A stretch of DNA of 40,064 nucleotides, taken from Roseovarius sp. (GTDB lineage: Bacteria; Pseudomonadota; Alphaproteobacteria; Rhodobacterales; Rhodobacteraceae). Numbering within the stretch: the first letter of the stretch is position 1; each line of letters starts with the position of its first letter. The notes below the pieces were generated by a model. The model was not told where the DNA came from and did not search any database. It saw only the letters and a list, made by a program, of their open reading frames with translations. A program made the translations under genes and the position numbers. Below, piece after piece: positions 24,327-32,894 of the stretch. The stretch covers positions 1-40,064 of the forward strand of contig JAJFIA010000008.1 in NCBI GenBank assembly GCA_021775255.1, in the 5' to 3' direction.

Positions 24327-27300
24327 TTATAAAAGCCGTTTCGCCACAAAAGGCACCTCGGCCCAGGGCGCGGACAGGCCCGGCTCAAACAGGATGCTGC
24401 GCCCCTCCGAGGCCAGTGCGAGATATTTGCGGTATTCCTCGGCATCGTTGAAATGCTGGCCCCGGGCCACTTCGGCCTGGGCCTTGCGGCGGAAATCGGC
24501 GTTGTATTTGAAATGCGCAAAGATCAGCTCGCGCCGGGACAGCCGCGCATCACCCACGAAATGCAGCCCGGCGGAAAGCCGCATGAACGGCTGATAGCGC
24601 AGCAGGGCCAGCTTTTGCGCAACAAACAGATTGGGCCGCGATCCGGGCAGCAACCTGTGCCGCAGCGCCGATGTCCAGGCCGGTTGATCCGAATAGGGCC
24701 CGCGCATCGGGGTGTTGGTCAAAAACGGCACCCGGTCGGCAAAACCGGCCTGATCAAACGGCGTGCCGGCCTTGAAATCCGCGGCGTCCAGCGGCCCTTG
24801 GGGATACATGTCAAGCATGAAGATCCGCGCGGCCTCGGCGCCTTGAAAATCAGGCGAGGCCAGCAGATCGGGCAGGGTTTCGCTTTGGTTTTGCTGCCAG
24901 ACCAGCAATTCATCGGCATCGGCAACAAGCGACCATTTGCCAAGCCGGAAGGCCGCCAGCATCGCCTGTTGCCAGGCCACGCCGTAAGCCGAGCGATTAT
25001 AGCTGGTATCGACCGAAAACAGCGCCACATCCGGCTGCTCGGCGAGATATTCCAATGTGCCGTCATCCGAGCAGTTATCGGCAATCAGAAAGGCCTCGAC
25101 CCCCAGCTTGCGGTAATGCGCCAGGAAATGCGGCAGCATGAACATTTCATTGCGCAGACAGGCAACAACCGCGACCCCGGCCTCGCGCGCGGCGGTGGTG
25201 CTGGCCTCGGATGAGATCAGCTCAAGCGCGTTGCTGTCATGGCCCAGCCGGATCCCCTGAAAGCCCGGCCAGATCTTTTTTGGCCAGAGCCCCGGGGTGG
25301 CAAGCCGTTCAAGCGCCATCTTCTGATCAAGGTGGCTATCAAGATGCACCATCTGCACCGGCGCGGCGGGGCTGGCGAAGAAACTGTTATGCCACGCGGC
25401 CACGGGAATGGCATCCGCATGCATGCGCCGCCGGATCGAGACGTGATAGCCTTCGTCGCGCGCCTCGATCCCGCTTAGCGCCAGCAGATCGCCCAGCATC
25501 TTGTCTTCCATGAAGGAAAGCTGGATCAGGGCCTGCCCGGCGGGGTTTTGGGCGGCGTCAAGGGCCGCGCCCATCGCCGTCCGGCTGAGCGTATAGGCCG
25601 AGCCGCCATCGGCATAGGTGGACGGCTCGGGCGATTTATCAAGCCCCAGCCGGCCCCGGGGGGTGGTTGATTTTTTCTGGTGCCAGCGCCGGTCGGTGTC
25701 GCCCACATTGCGCGTCAGGCGGCGGCCGTAATAATCGAATTTCCGGTAATTCAGGGTTTGAAAGAACAGCGGCGCATTGAGAAAGCAATCATCGTCGATC
25801 TTGAGCATATGGCCATATTCCGTTTGGTCATGGACCCAGCGGATGGTGGCCAGGGTTTTTTGCGGCAGCCCCTCGTAATCGTCGGGCGCATCGAGAAAGA
25901 CGGTATCGCCTTTGCGGGTTCCTTTCCCGCCGCCCACGATGATCACGTAAGCAATGCCCAGATCCTCCAGCAGGCGCAGCCAGCCGCGGCGCAGGGCGGG
26001 GATGCGGCTATCAAGATAGGCCTGACAGGAAAACACGCAAACCAGGGTGTCATAAAGCGGGTGGGCGGGCTTCAGCCCGGCCTGATCCGGCTGGTTTGCT
26101 ACGGGCAGGGCGGCGGCATCGGCGGCAAATTTTGCCAGCAGCGGCGCGGCCAGAGGCGCGGGGCTGGCGCGCAATTGCATCAGGGCCTGACGGATGGCGG
26201 GGGCCTGAATCAGGGCGTTTTGATCCTCCGGGGGCAGGGCGGCGAGATAGCCCAGCAGCCAATCGGCAATTTGCTGTGCCATGGCGGCGGCATCGGCGCG
26301 ATCGCCCAGCCCGGCAATCAGGATCAGCCCCAGGCCCGCCCCGAGGAAATGCGCGGGCGCATAAGAGATCTGCTCCAGATCATCCAGCAGCCGATCACAG
26401 GCCTTTGCTGTCAGTTTGGGCGCGCCGGGCCTGAGGCAGGCCTCGATCTGCCGCGCGCAGGCGCGCTGAAGCTCGGGGTTGGGGGTGCGGGGCACCAGCG
26501 GATAAAGCTCAGGCAGGTGGCGCGCGGCACTGATTGCAATGTCGTCCGGCAGCGGCGGGCTTGCGGGGGCGGCCATGTGGCGCAGGGCCTCAAGCGGTTG
26601 ATCGGCGCGCGGCGCAGCGCCTGCCAATCCCGGCAATTCGCGCCGGAAGCGGGCGGCATCGGGATTTTCCGCCGCCTCAAAAAGGCGCAGCGCCTGATCG
26701 AGCGCGCCCGGATCGGCCTGCTTCCCGGCGGCGGCGGCCTCGATCTTCTCAAACGCGGCGCGGGCGCGGGCCAGAGCGGGCGGCAGGCGGCTGTCGGGGC
26801 CGCTGCGCGCCGCCAGAATATCCCAAAACCGCCGCGACAGCCCATAGGCGCGCAGGCAAAACTCTATGCAATCCTCCTGCAGGTAATAGGGCAGCAGGCG
26901 GCGCGCAAGGATCAGATCGGCGGCGGCAATGGTCAGATCGTGGCACGGGGTGCGCTGCCAGTAATCATCCATGCGCCGGGTTACAAACGCCATGAATCCC
27001 CTGAGGATATCCGCGCGCGCCTCAGACGGCAGCTGCCGGCCCCGCAGCGCCCGGCGGGTGACCCAGGCAATCGGCGGGGTCAGGATCCATTGTTCCGAAG
27101 GCGCCACCAGATCGGCAAGCGCCGCGCGCAGCTCATCCATGCGGTTTTCCAGCATCAAGAATGGCAATTGCGCGGATTTTGTCCAGGGATCGTCCGGCAC
27201 CGGCAGGCCGGCAAAACCTTCGGCCCGGGCCAGCGCTGCAAAGCTGTCAAAATCCTGGCCGTCGCGGCTGAAGACCTCGCTCAGGGCCAGAAAAAGCCCG

Positions 27301-30215
27301 TGCCGGGCGGCGCGGGGCAGGGCCAGATCGCGCAGCACCTCAAGCGGATCAGGCGGCGGGCTGTCGCCGCAGGCCCGGGTGAAGCGGGCCAGCGCCACGT
27401 CAATCTCCGTGGCCTCATAGCGGGGCAGGGGCAGGGCCTCAGGATCATCGGTTTGCGGATCATTGGCCGGCAGCGCGGACCGCAGCCCGAACCTGTCGGC
27501 CAAAGCGATGGCGCGGGTCTTGCTCTCGGGGGTAAGTGCCGCAAAAAAACGGCCCTGAATCAGATGCTCCAGCAGGGTCAGACAATAAACACTGTCAACC
27601 GGATCAGGCTTGGGGTCCAGGGCGGCTTCAAGCCGCGCCAGAATTTCGGCCCGGCAGAGGGTCAGGCTTTGGGAAACATCCGGCCCGCTCAGGGACAGCT
27701 CAAGATCGGCCCCGGCGGGCAGCCCCGGCCAGATCCAGCCCGGCAGCAGCGCCCTGAGCCCGTTTTGCACCGCAATCAGCGGCAGGGTGGCCCCGTCATG
27801 GGCAAGGCGCAGGCGCAGGCCGGGATCAGTGGGCAGGGCCGCACGCAGATCAAAACGCGGATCAAGCGCCAGCTCAGGGCCGGGGGTTTCCGGCATGATT
27901 TCGGGTATGGTGAACCTGCCCTGCAGCTCAAACCCGGTGATGTCCTCTAGATTGGCAAAGCGTTGGCGGATTTTGCCGCTGCGCCGGAAAATCTCCTGTC
28001 CATCAAGCAAAACCCGCAATGTGGGCGGGGTCAGCTCAAGGGTGATGTCAATAATCGCGGCCCTCAGGGGGTGCGGGATGTGATGCTCGCGGCCCCAGGT
28101 GCCATCCGCCTGCCGGTCATTGCAGACGACCAGCCCCGCGTCACGGCGCAAGGACAGATGGAACGGGATAAAAGCCCGGTCTTTGGCATAAAAAGACAGA
28201 TTGGCATAGGCCGAGTGCCCCAGATCCGCACGCAGGTTCAGCCGCCCGCTCTGGCCCATGGGAAATCTATAAAGTTCCGGGGCCTCGGGCCGTGGCGGAA
28301 GGGGGGCAGGGCCGTCGGTCAGGGTTTTGACAATATCGCGCAGATGAAACAGGCGCGGCAGCCAGGGTCCGATGAACGGATCAAGCCCGGCGGCGGTGGC
28401 CTCCTGCCCATAGCCACGCCGGGCGGCCCCGAGCCCGGCAAAACCCAGCATCCGCAGCCGGGCGACCCGGCCTTGATGGGCGTCATAATCCCATTCCTGC
28501 CAGAGCGCCCGGGCAAAAAGGCGCCGCTGCCAGCCCTGCGGCAAAGACGATTGCACAAAGTCGGGCAGAGGATCGGGCAGGGCGGCTTTGAGGGCCCGGA
28601 GCATCCGGTCATGCCCGCCCAGAAGCGCGCGCGCAGAAACGCATCGCGCAGGCCGGGCGGCAATATCGACCCCGATCCAGCCCAGATAAGACAGCCGCCG
28701 CGCCAGAAGCGCCGCCGCCAGCACCAGCGCCCATGCGGAGCGATCTCCGCGGGTGAATTTCAGCCCGTTACGGCGCAGGAAATCACGGCGGAATATCTTG
28801 GCCGAGGGCCGGGGATCAAGGCAAAGCGCCAGCATCGGGGTGATGTTCAGCGGCCCGCAGGGCGGCGTGCCAGCGGGCAGCGGGCGCATGTCATGAAAGC
28901 CATTATGATCTTCGCCCGCGCCGGTCCGAAACCCGGCGATGCCGATATCCGCACCGTGGCGCAACAGCCCCTCAACCCAGGCCATCAGGGCCCCGGGGCG
29001 GGGCTGATCCCCGGCATTGAGAAAAACCATGCAGGCGCCCCCGGCCTGCGCCAGCCCATGATTGCGCGCCGAGGCCGCCCCGCGACCGGACTGCTGAAGA
29101 ATGCGCGCGGCTGAGGCCGACGCGAGGGCCTGCCGGGCGGCGCGGGCAGGGGTTTCATGATCGCAGATGATCAGGATCTCATGCCCCGGCATGCCGGGGC
29201 GGGCAAGCGCCGCAAGGCTGCCTTGCAGCAGGCCCGGATCGCGCCCGTCCCAGGGCAAGACCACCGTAAGCGGCAGCTCGCCCTGCATCTCCATCCCCCA
29301 GCTCAGGGCGAGGCCATGATCCCACTCGGCATCATAGCGCAGCCCCTGATCGGCCAGGAACTGCGCCGCCGCGCGGGCAAACCGCGCCCGCCGTTCGGGA
29401 TTGCGCAGGGCAAAGGAACGCTCGAACAGCAACCGGCTGGTGATCCGGCCAAAGGCCTCATCGGCGCCGGGGCGCGTGGAATGCTGCATGATCCGGCGGA
29501 TCTGATTGAGCACATCAAACTGTTCAAACACCCGGTCATCATCCGCGGCGGTGATCTGCCCCGGCCGGTCGCGGGTTTGCAGGTAAAGCGGCTCGGGCAG
29601 GTGCAAAAGGTGATCGGTGCGCGCGGCAGCACGGTAAAAGAAGCTGTGATCCTCAAACCAGCTACCTTCGTCAAACCGCAGCCCTTCGATCAGGGCGCGC
29701 CGGTAAAGCTTGTTCCAGGCCGAGGGAAAATGCGCGATGACATCGGACCATTGCGCAAAGCCGTAGCGCCGCGGCACCGCATGTGCCGCCAGATCAGGGG
29801 CGGTATGAATCGCCGAATGGGTGGCGCCCGAGCCATCGCCAAAGCAAGAACGGACAGCGCAGGCAACCCAATCGCAACCGCTGCCTTGCAGGGCCTCATG
29901 CAGCCGCGCAAGATAATCGCTCATCAGCCGGTCATCGCTGTCGAGAAAGGCAATGAACTGGCCTTGCGCCTTGTCGAGCCCGGCATTGCGTGCCGCAGGC
30001 AAGCCGCGGTTTTGCTGCTGGATGATCTGAAACCTCGGATCGCCCTTTATCGCCGCCCGCGCCCGCGCCGCGCTGTCATCGGTCGAGCCGTCATCAATGA
30101 TGATCGCCTCGAAATGGGTATAGGTCTGGGCCCGCAGGCTGTTGAGACAGGCCGCGACATGGTCTGCCACATTGTAAACCGGGATAATCACCGAAATGAG
30201 CGGGGGATTGGTCAT
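24327..30215 (-). CDS. Giant multi-domain glycosyltransferase (about four GT-like domains)
   Basis: A 1,962-residue cytoplasmic protein, nearly 15% of the replicon. Domains, by motif: (1) residues 1-300, GT2: ISVIIPVYNVADHVAACLNSL, IIDDGSTDDS, FLDSDD. (2) about 310-560, a second GT2-like core: LPLTVVLPWDGRDPGLLQGSLAAL, VFLNAGDQPRPG. (3) about 650-775, a beta-sandwich resembling galectin/laminin-G folds (AYANLSFYAKDRAFIPFHLSLRR, LRVLLDGQEIF). (4) about 780-1380, mostly helical, unrecognised. (5) about 1383-1640, GT31-like: CVFSCQAYLDSRIPALR, KIDDDCFLN, FMEDKMLGDLL. (6) about 1680-1962, GT92/Glyco_tranf_2_4-like: ACLRNEMFMLPHFLAHYRKLG, NCSDDGT, VADADELLVW. The ATG at 30215 (MTNPPLISVIIPVYN) was chosen over 30278. 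No frame breaks were found. Confidence 0.88.
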   Translation of the reverse strand: MTNPPLISVIIPVYNVADHVAACLNSLRAQTYTHFEAIIIDDGSTDDSAARARAAIKGDPRFQIIQQQNRGLPAARNAGLDKAQGQFIAFLDSDDRLMSDYLARLHEALQGSGCDWVACAVRSCFGDGSGATHSAIHTAPDLAAHAVPRRYGFAQWSDVIAHFPSAWNKLYRRALIEGLRFDEGSWFEDHSFFYRAAARTDHLLHLPEPLYLQTRDRPGQITAADDDRVFEQFDVLNQIRRIMQHSTRPGADEAFGRITSRLLFERSFALRNPERRARFARAAAQFLADQGLRYDAEWDHGLALSWGMEMQGELPLTVVLPWDGRDPGLLQGSLAALARPGMPGHEILIICDHETPARAARQALASASAARILQQSGRGAASARNHGLAQAGGACMVFLNAGDQPRPGALMAWVEGLLRHGADIGIAGFRTGAGEDHNGFHDMRPLPAGTPPCGPLNITPMLALCLDPRPSAKIFRRDFLRRNGLKFTRGDRSAWALVLAAALLARRLSYLGWIGVDIAARPARCVSARALLGGHDRMLRALKAALPDPLPDFVQSSLPQGWQRRLFARALWQEWDYDAHQGRVARLRMLGFAGLGAARRGYGQEATAAGLDPFIGPWLPRLFHLRDIVKTLTDGPAPLPPRPEAPELYRFPMGQSGRLNLRADLGHSAYANLSFYAKDRAFIPFHLSLRRDAGLVVCNDRQADGTWGREHHIPHPLRAAIIDITLELTPPTLRVLLDGQEIFRRSGKIRQRFANLEDITGFELQGRFTIPEIMPETPGPELALDPRFDLRAALPTDPGLRLRLAHDGATLPLIAVQNGLRALLPGWIWPGLPAGADLELSLSGPDVSQSLTLCRAEILARLEAALDPKPDPVDSVYCLTLLEHLIQGRFFAALTPESKTRAIALADRFGLRSALPANDPQTDDPEALPLPRYEATEIDVALARFTRACGDSPPPDPLEVLRDLALPRAARHGLFLALSEVFSRDGQDFDSFAALARAEGFAGLPVPDDPWTKSAQLPFLMLENRMDELRAALADLVAPSEQWILTPPIAWVTRRALRGRQLPSEARADILRGFMAFVTRRMDDYWQRTPCHDLTIAAADLILARRLLPYYLQEDCIEFCLRAYGLSRRFWDILAARSGPDSRLPPALARARAAFEKIEAAAAGKQADPGALDQALRLFEAAENPDAARFRRELPGLAGAAPRADQPLEALRHMAAPASPPLPDDIAISAARHLPELYPLVPRTPNPELQRACARQIEACLRPGAPKLTAKACDRLLDDLEQISYAPAHFLGAGLGLILIAGLGDRADAAAMAQQIADWLLGYLAALPPEDQNALIQAPAIRQALMQLRASPAPLAAPLLAKFAADAAALPVANQPDQAGLKPAHPLYDTLVCVFSCQAYLDSRIPALRRGWLRLLEDLGIAYVIIVGGGKGTRKGDTVFLDAPDDYEGLPQKTLATIRWVHDQTEYGHMLKIDDDCFLNAPLFFQTLNYRKFDYYGRRLTRNVGDTDRRWHQKKSTTPRGRLGLDKSPEPSTYADGGSAYTLSRTAMGAALDAAQNPAGQALIQLSFMEDKMLGDLLALSGIEARDEGYHVSIRRRMHADAIPVAAWHNSFFASPAAPVQMVHLDSHLDQKMALERLATPGLWPKKIWPGFQGIRLGHDSNALELISSEASTTAAREAGVAVVACLRNEMFMLPHFLAHYRKLGVEAFLIADNCSDDGTLEYLAEQPDVALFSVDTSYNRSAYGVAWQQAMLAAFRLGKWSLVADADELLVWQQNQSETLPDLLASPDFQGAEAARIFMLDMYPQGPLDAADFKAGTPFDQAGFADRVPFLTNTPMRGPYSDQPAWTSALRHRLLPGSRPNLFVAQKLALLRYQPFMRLSAGLHFVGDARLSRRELIFAHFKYNADFRRKAQAEVARGQHFNDAEEYRKYLALASEGRSILFEPGLSAPWAEVPFVAKRLL

Positions 30216-30381
30216 GCGGGGTATAAAGAGCTGAAAAACCGGGCCATGAAACCGGTTGTGTCGCAGTAATGGGCGCAAGTAAAGGGGCAGGTAAAGGCCG
30301 AAAGCGCCTTATTCGCCCGCTCTGGTTTCGGGCGCGGGAATGCGCTACCCAAAGCCTGGGACAAGCAATGGAAGTGGTATC

Positions 30382-31020
30382 ATGCTGATCGGGCTGGAAA
30401 AGAAATTCATCTTCGTGGCCAATACGAAAACCGCCTCGACCTCGATCGAAGACGCGCTTGCCCCCTATGCCGGGATCAGCCATGGCGGAGACCCGCGGCG
30501 CAAGCATATTTCGCTCCATGAGGGGCTCAATGCCTATCCGCAGGTTTTTCGGCAGCCCGGGCAGGAGCCCCGGCATTTTTTCAAATTCGGGGTGATGCGT
30601 GATCCGCTTGAGTGGATCGGCTCGTGGTTTCGCTACCGTAAGTCCAACCGGGTCGAAAGCCCGCTGCCTGCGGATATGACATTTGAAGAATTCTGGCAGC
30701 AGGCGGACTGGAATTTCATCCGCGCGGGCGGGCGGCGGTTTTTGCAGCGCGATATGTTTTGCGGGCCTGAGGGCGGGGTTCTGGCGGATATGATCATCCC
30801 TTATGATCAGCTCGGACCCCTGTTTGCCCAGGTCTGCGAGGCGCTTGGGATCGCGGCCGCGCTGCCGCGCGAAAATGTCAGCCGCCTTAAGACAATGGAT
30901 GAAATATCCCCGGATCTGAAAACCCGCCTGCGAGAGTTTTATGCCCCCGATTACGCGCTGATAGCGCGGCTGGCCGGGATCAACCAGCAGGGTCTGGCCC
31001 GGCTTGTGACAGCCTCCTGA
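30382..31020 (+). CDS. Sulfotransferase family protein
   Basis: A 212-residue compact sulfotransferase. The start region MLIGLEKKFIFVANTKTASTSIEDAL carries the P-loop variant NTKTASTSI, as in Sulfotransfer_2-type enzymes that modify carbohydrates, and FFKFGVMRDPLEWIGSWFRYRKSNR holds the RDP...S element that binds the 3'-phosphate of PAPS. ATG 30382 follows GGAAG by eight bases; an ATG at 30340 is in frame but unsupported. It is transcribed alone, divergent from the giant glycosyltransferase with 166 bp between the starts. Confidence 0.87.
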   Translation: MLIGLEKKFIFVANTKTASTSIEDALAPYAGISHGGDPRRKHISLHEGLNAYPQVFRQPGQEPRHFFKFGVMRDPLEWIGSWFRYRKSNRVESPLPADMTFEEFWQQADWNFIRAGGRRFLQRDMFCGPEGGVLADMIIPYDQLGPLFAQVCEALGIAAALPRENVSRLKTMDEISPDLKTRLREFYAPDYALIARLAGINQQGLARLVTAS

Positions 31021-31047
31021 TTGGCCAGGACGGGGTGAATTGCAGCT

Positions 31048-32013
31048 TTATTTTCGCGCCAGATCCGCGATCTGATCCCACCAATAGGCCTGGCTCAGCC
31101 GTGTCAGGGTCTCGGCCCGCAGCGCCGGGGTATCGTGAAAAGGTGCCAGGCGCGCGCGCCAGGCCTGCAGCCGCGCCGGTGTCAGGCTATCGCCCTGCCA
31201 GTTGTCGACAAAACCCACCGGCAGTTGATCATAGGCGCTGTAAGTGCCGGTCTTGCGGATAATCGGGATGGCGCCATGCGCGATGGCCAGCCAGGCCTTT
31301 GGCGAAGGATCAAGCCCGCCGCCCTCGGCACAGAGCACGAAGGCATGCGCCTGCATGAGCGCCAGGAATTCGGGCTCGGGGAGCTCACAGGGCGGGCAGG
31401 TGCAAAAATCCGCCCAGCCGGTTTTGGCCAGCGCCGTGACGGCGCGGCGCAGATCCCATTGCGGGCCGGGCCGGACCCGGTGCGCGCAAAGCACCTGCAA
31501 AGGGCGGCTGTGCAGCGGCGGCGGGCAGATCGGGCGGGGGTTTTCCGGCGGCCCTTCGGGATAGATCATGCCGGTGGGCAGCGGTGAAAACCGCGGATCG
31601 CTGCCCTCCTCAAGGTTCTCGGCAAACCAGCGGATCAGCAGCGGATGCTCAAGGATCGTGCGGATCATCTGCTGTTCGCTGTCGTTGAAGCGCCGCCAGC
31701 GCCGGTCGCATTGCCGGGGCAGGGTGCAGTCTTCCGAGCCCGAGATCAGCACGAAGGGCGCGCGCAGCTTTGGCAGCACCCCGGTGGCAAAAGCGGCAAG
31801 GCCGGCAAAGGGATTGCGCAGCGACAAAAAGATATGCCGGGGCGTGTCGGTTGGCAGCCCCCGGTGCAGATGGGTGAACGGCGCGCACACATCGCTGAGC
31901 AGCACCCAGTCACAGCGCGCCGCAATGCCGGTGATGGCATAGGCCGTGGCGCCGCCAGATTTTGGGAAAAGCCGTGTCGTATGAAACCCGGCCCGGGGGG
32001 TGGCAATACCCAT
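31048..32013 (-). CDS. Exostosin-like glycosyltransferase
   Basis: A 321-residue protein. The C-terminal part, FLALMQAHAFVLCAEGGGLDPSPKAWLAIAHGAIPIIRKTGTYSAYDQLPVGFVDNWQG, is the donor-binding half of exostosin/GT47-like GT-B enzymes, which show a similar C-G-x-D-x-x-x-x-W-x-x-L-x-x-G-x-I-P pattern. Earlier parts (FVLISGSEDCTLPRQCDRRW; RWFAENLEEGSDPRFSPLPTGMIYP) fit a divergent first domain. It starts at ATG 32013, sharing a base with the stop of the upstream sulfotransferase (TGATG), so the two are co-translated and probably act on the same glycan. Confidence 0.8.
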   Translation of the reverse strand: MGIATPRAGFHTTRLFPKSGGATAYAITGIAARCDWVLLSDVCAPFTHLHRGLPTDTPRHIFLSLRNPFAGLAAFATGVLPKLRAPFVLISGSEDCTLPRQCDRRWRRFNDSEQQMIRTILEHPLLIRWFAENLEEGSDPRFSPLPTGMIYPEGPPENPRPICPPPLHSRPLQVLCAHRVRPGPQWDLRRAVTALAKTGWADFCTCPPCELPEPEFLALMQAHAFVLCAEGGGLDPSPKAWLAIAHGAIPIIRKTGTYSAYDQLPVGFVDNWQGDSLTPARLQAWRARLAPFHDTPALRAETLTRLSQAYWWDQIADLARK

Positions 32014-32741
32014 CAGATATCCTTGCCCGCCGGAGCAGCCGCCAGCCGGCATTCGCCGCGTTCCAGAAGCTGCTGATAGATGTCCTGCGTCAGAGCGGGC
32101 AAAGGCAGCTCCCGATTGCTGGCATTGCGGCGCAGCTGCGATTCAAAGAACGAAAACCGGGGGGTGGGCGGCACCAGCCCCAGCCGCAGGGCCAGACCCT
32201 GCAGCGCCGCATCATAGCGTTCTGCCGACCAGTCAAAGCAGATCAGCGACATCTCATGCGCGTCCAGCAGCCGCAAAAGCCGCTGGTTGTAGCGCGTCCA
32301 CAGATCAATGCTTTTCGCGGGCGCAAAGCCATTGCGATCCTGCAGTGAGCGCGCCACCGCGGCCGGATGCCGGAACGTGCCCGCAAGCCGGGCACCGGGC
32401 AGGCCCCGCAGCCAGCCCTCCAGCACCAGAAGTGTCCGCGGATCCTTGAACCCCCAAAGGCTGTTTGCCTTGTAATCCGCAATCAGCCGGTCGCGCCATT
32501 GCGTATGTTCCGCCGACCAGTGGCAGGGGCCGTCGGGCGGGCTGTCCCAAGAGGCGCCATTGGCCTCCAGAACAGCGTTGTTGAGATCCATGATGCGGCG
32601 ATTTTCGCGGTTGCCCTTGGGGTTGGTATGGGGCTTGCTGTCCACCGGCCCCAGGGCAAGGCCCGCCTCTTCGAGACTTCCGGCCAGACAGCTTGTGCCA
32701 CTGCGGTGCATGCCCAGGATCACGAGGGCTGAGGATGTCAT
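32013..32741 (-). CDS. Sulfotransferase
   Basis: A 242-residue PAPS-dependent sulfotransferase. MTSSALVILGMHRSGTSCLAGSLEEAGLALG has the P-loop GMHRSGTS near residues 10-17, a form typical of sulfotransferases in bacterial polysaccharide clusters. Further landmarks are the KDPRTLLVLEGWL segment and TFRHPAAVARSL, the R-HP...S 3'-phosphate site. The ATG at 32741 was chosen because the 37-residue extension to 32852 is not family-like and overlaps a promoter candidate. It is the fourth sulfotransferase domain on this replicon and is coupled to the exostosin-like gene. Confidence 0.87.
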   Translation of the reverse strand: MTSSALVILGMHRSGTSCLAGSLEEAGLALGPVDSKPHTNPKGNRENRRIMDLNNAVLEANGASWDSPPDGPCHWSAEHTQWRDRLIADYKANSLWGFKDPRTLLVLEGWLRGLPGARLAGTFRHPAAVARSLQDRNGFAPAKSIDLWTRYNQRLLRLLDAHEMSLICFDWSAERYDAALQGLALRLGLVPPTPRFSFFESQLRRNASNRELPLPALTQDIYQQLLERGECRLAAAPAGKDI

Positions 32742-32847
32742 CTGTGGCGGCCCCTTTGCGCTGTCTTCTGCTGGCGTCCTCAATGCCCATTCTCCCGCCT
32801 GAAAACAAGAGGCCAGGGCGACGGCAGAATACGCGCCGGGGCTGATA

Positions 32848-32876
32848 TTCATAACGCATAATCTTTGTTATGTTAA
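32848..32876 (-). promoter_or_regulatory. Promoter candidate for the 32741 sulfotransferase operon
   Basis: On the minus strand TTAACA (32876-32871) is followed after 17 bases by TATGAA (32853-32848), matching the sigma-70 -35 box at five of six positions and the -10 box at four of six. The segment is locally A+T-rich within GC-rich DNA and lies about 107 bases before the chosen start. Confidence 0.35.
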
Positions 32877-32894
32877 TATTTGGCACGAAGCGCT

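Noticed and set aside
24453..29114. Long open frames on the plus strand opposite the giant glycosyltransferase (up to about 750 codons)
   Set aside because: They are Arg/Pro/Gly-rich antisense frames with no recognisable domain, produced by high GC at third positions; the minus strand encodes clear glycosyltransferase motifs throughout.
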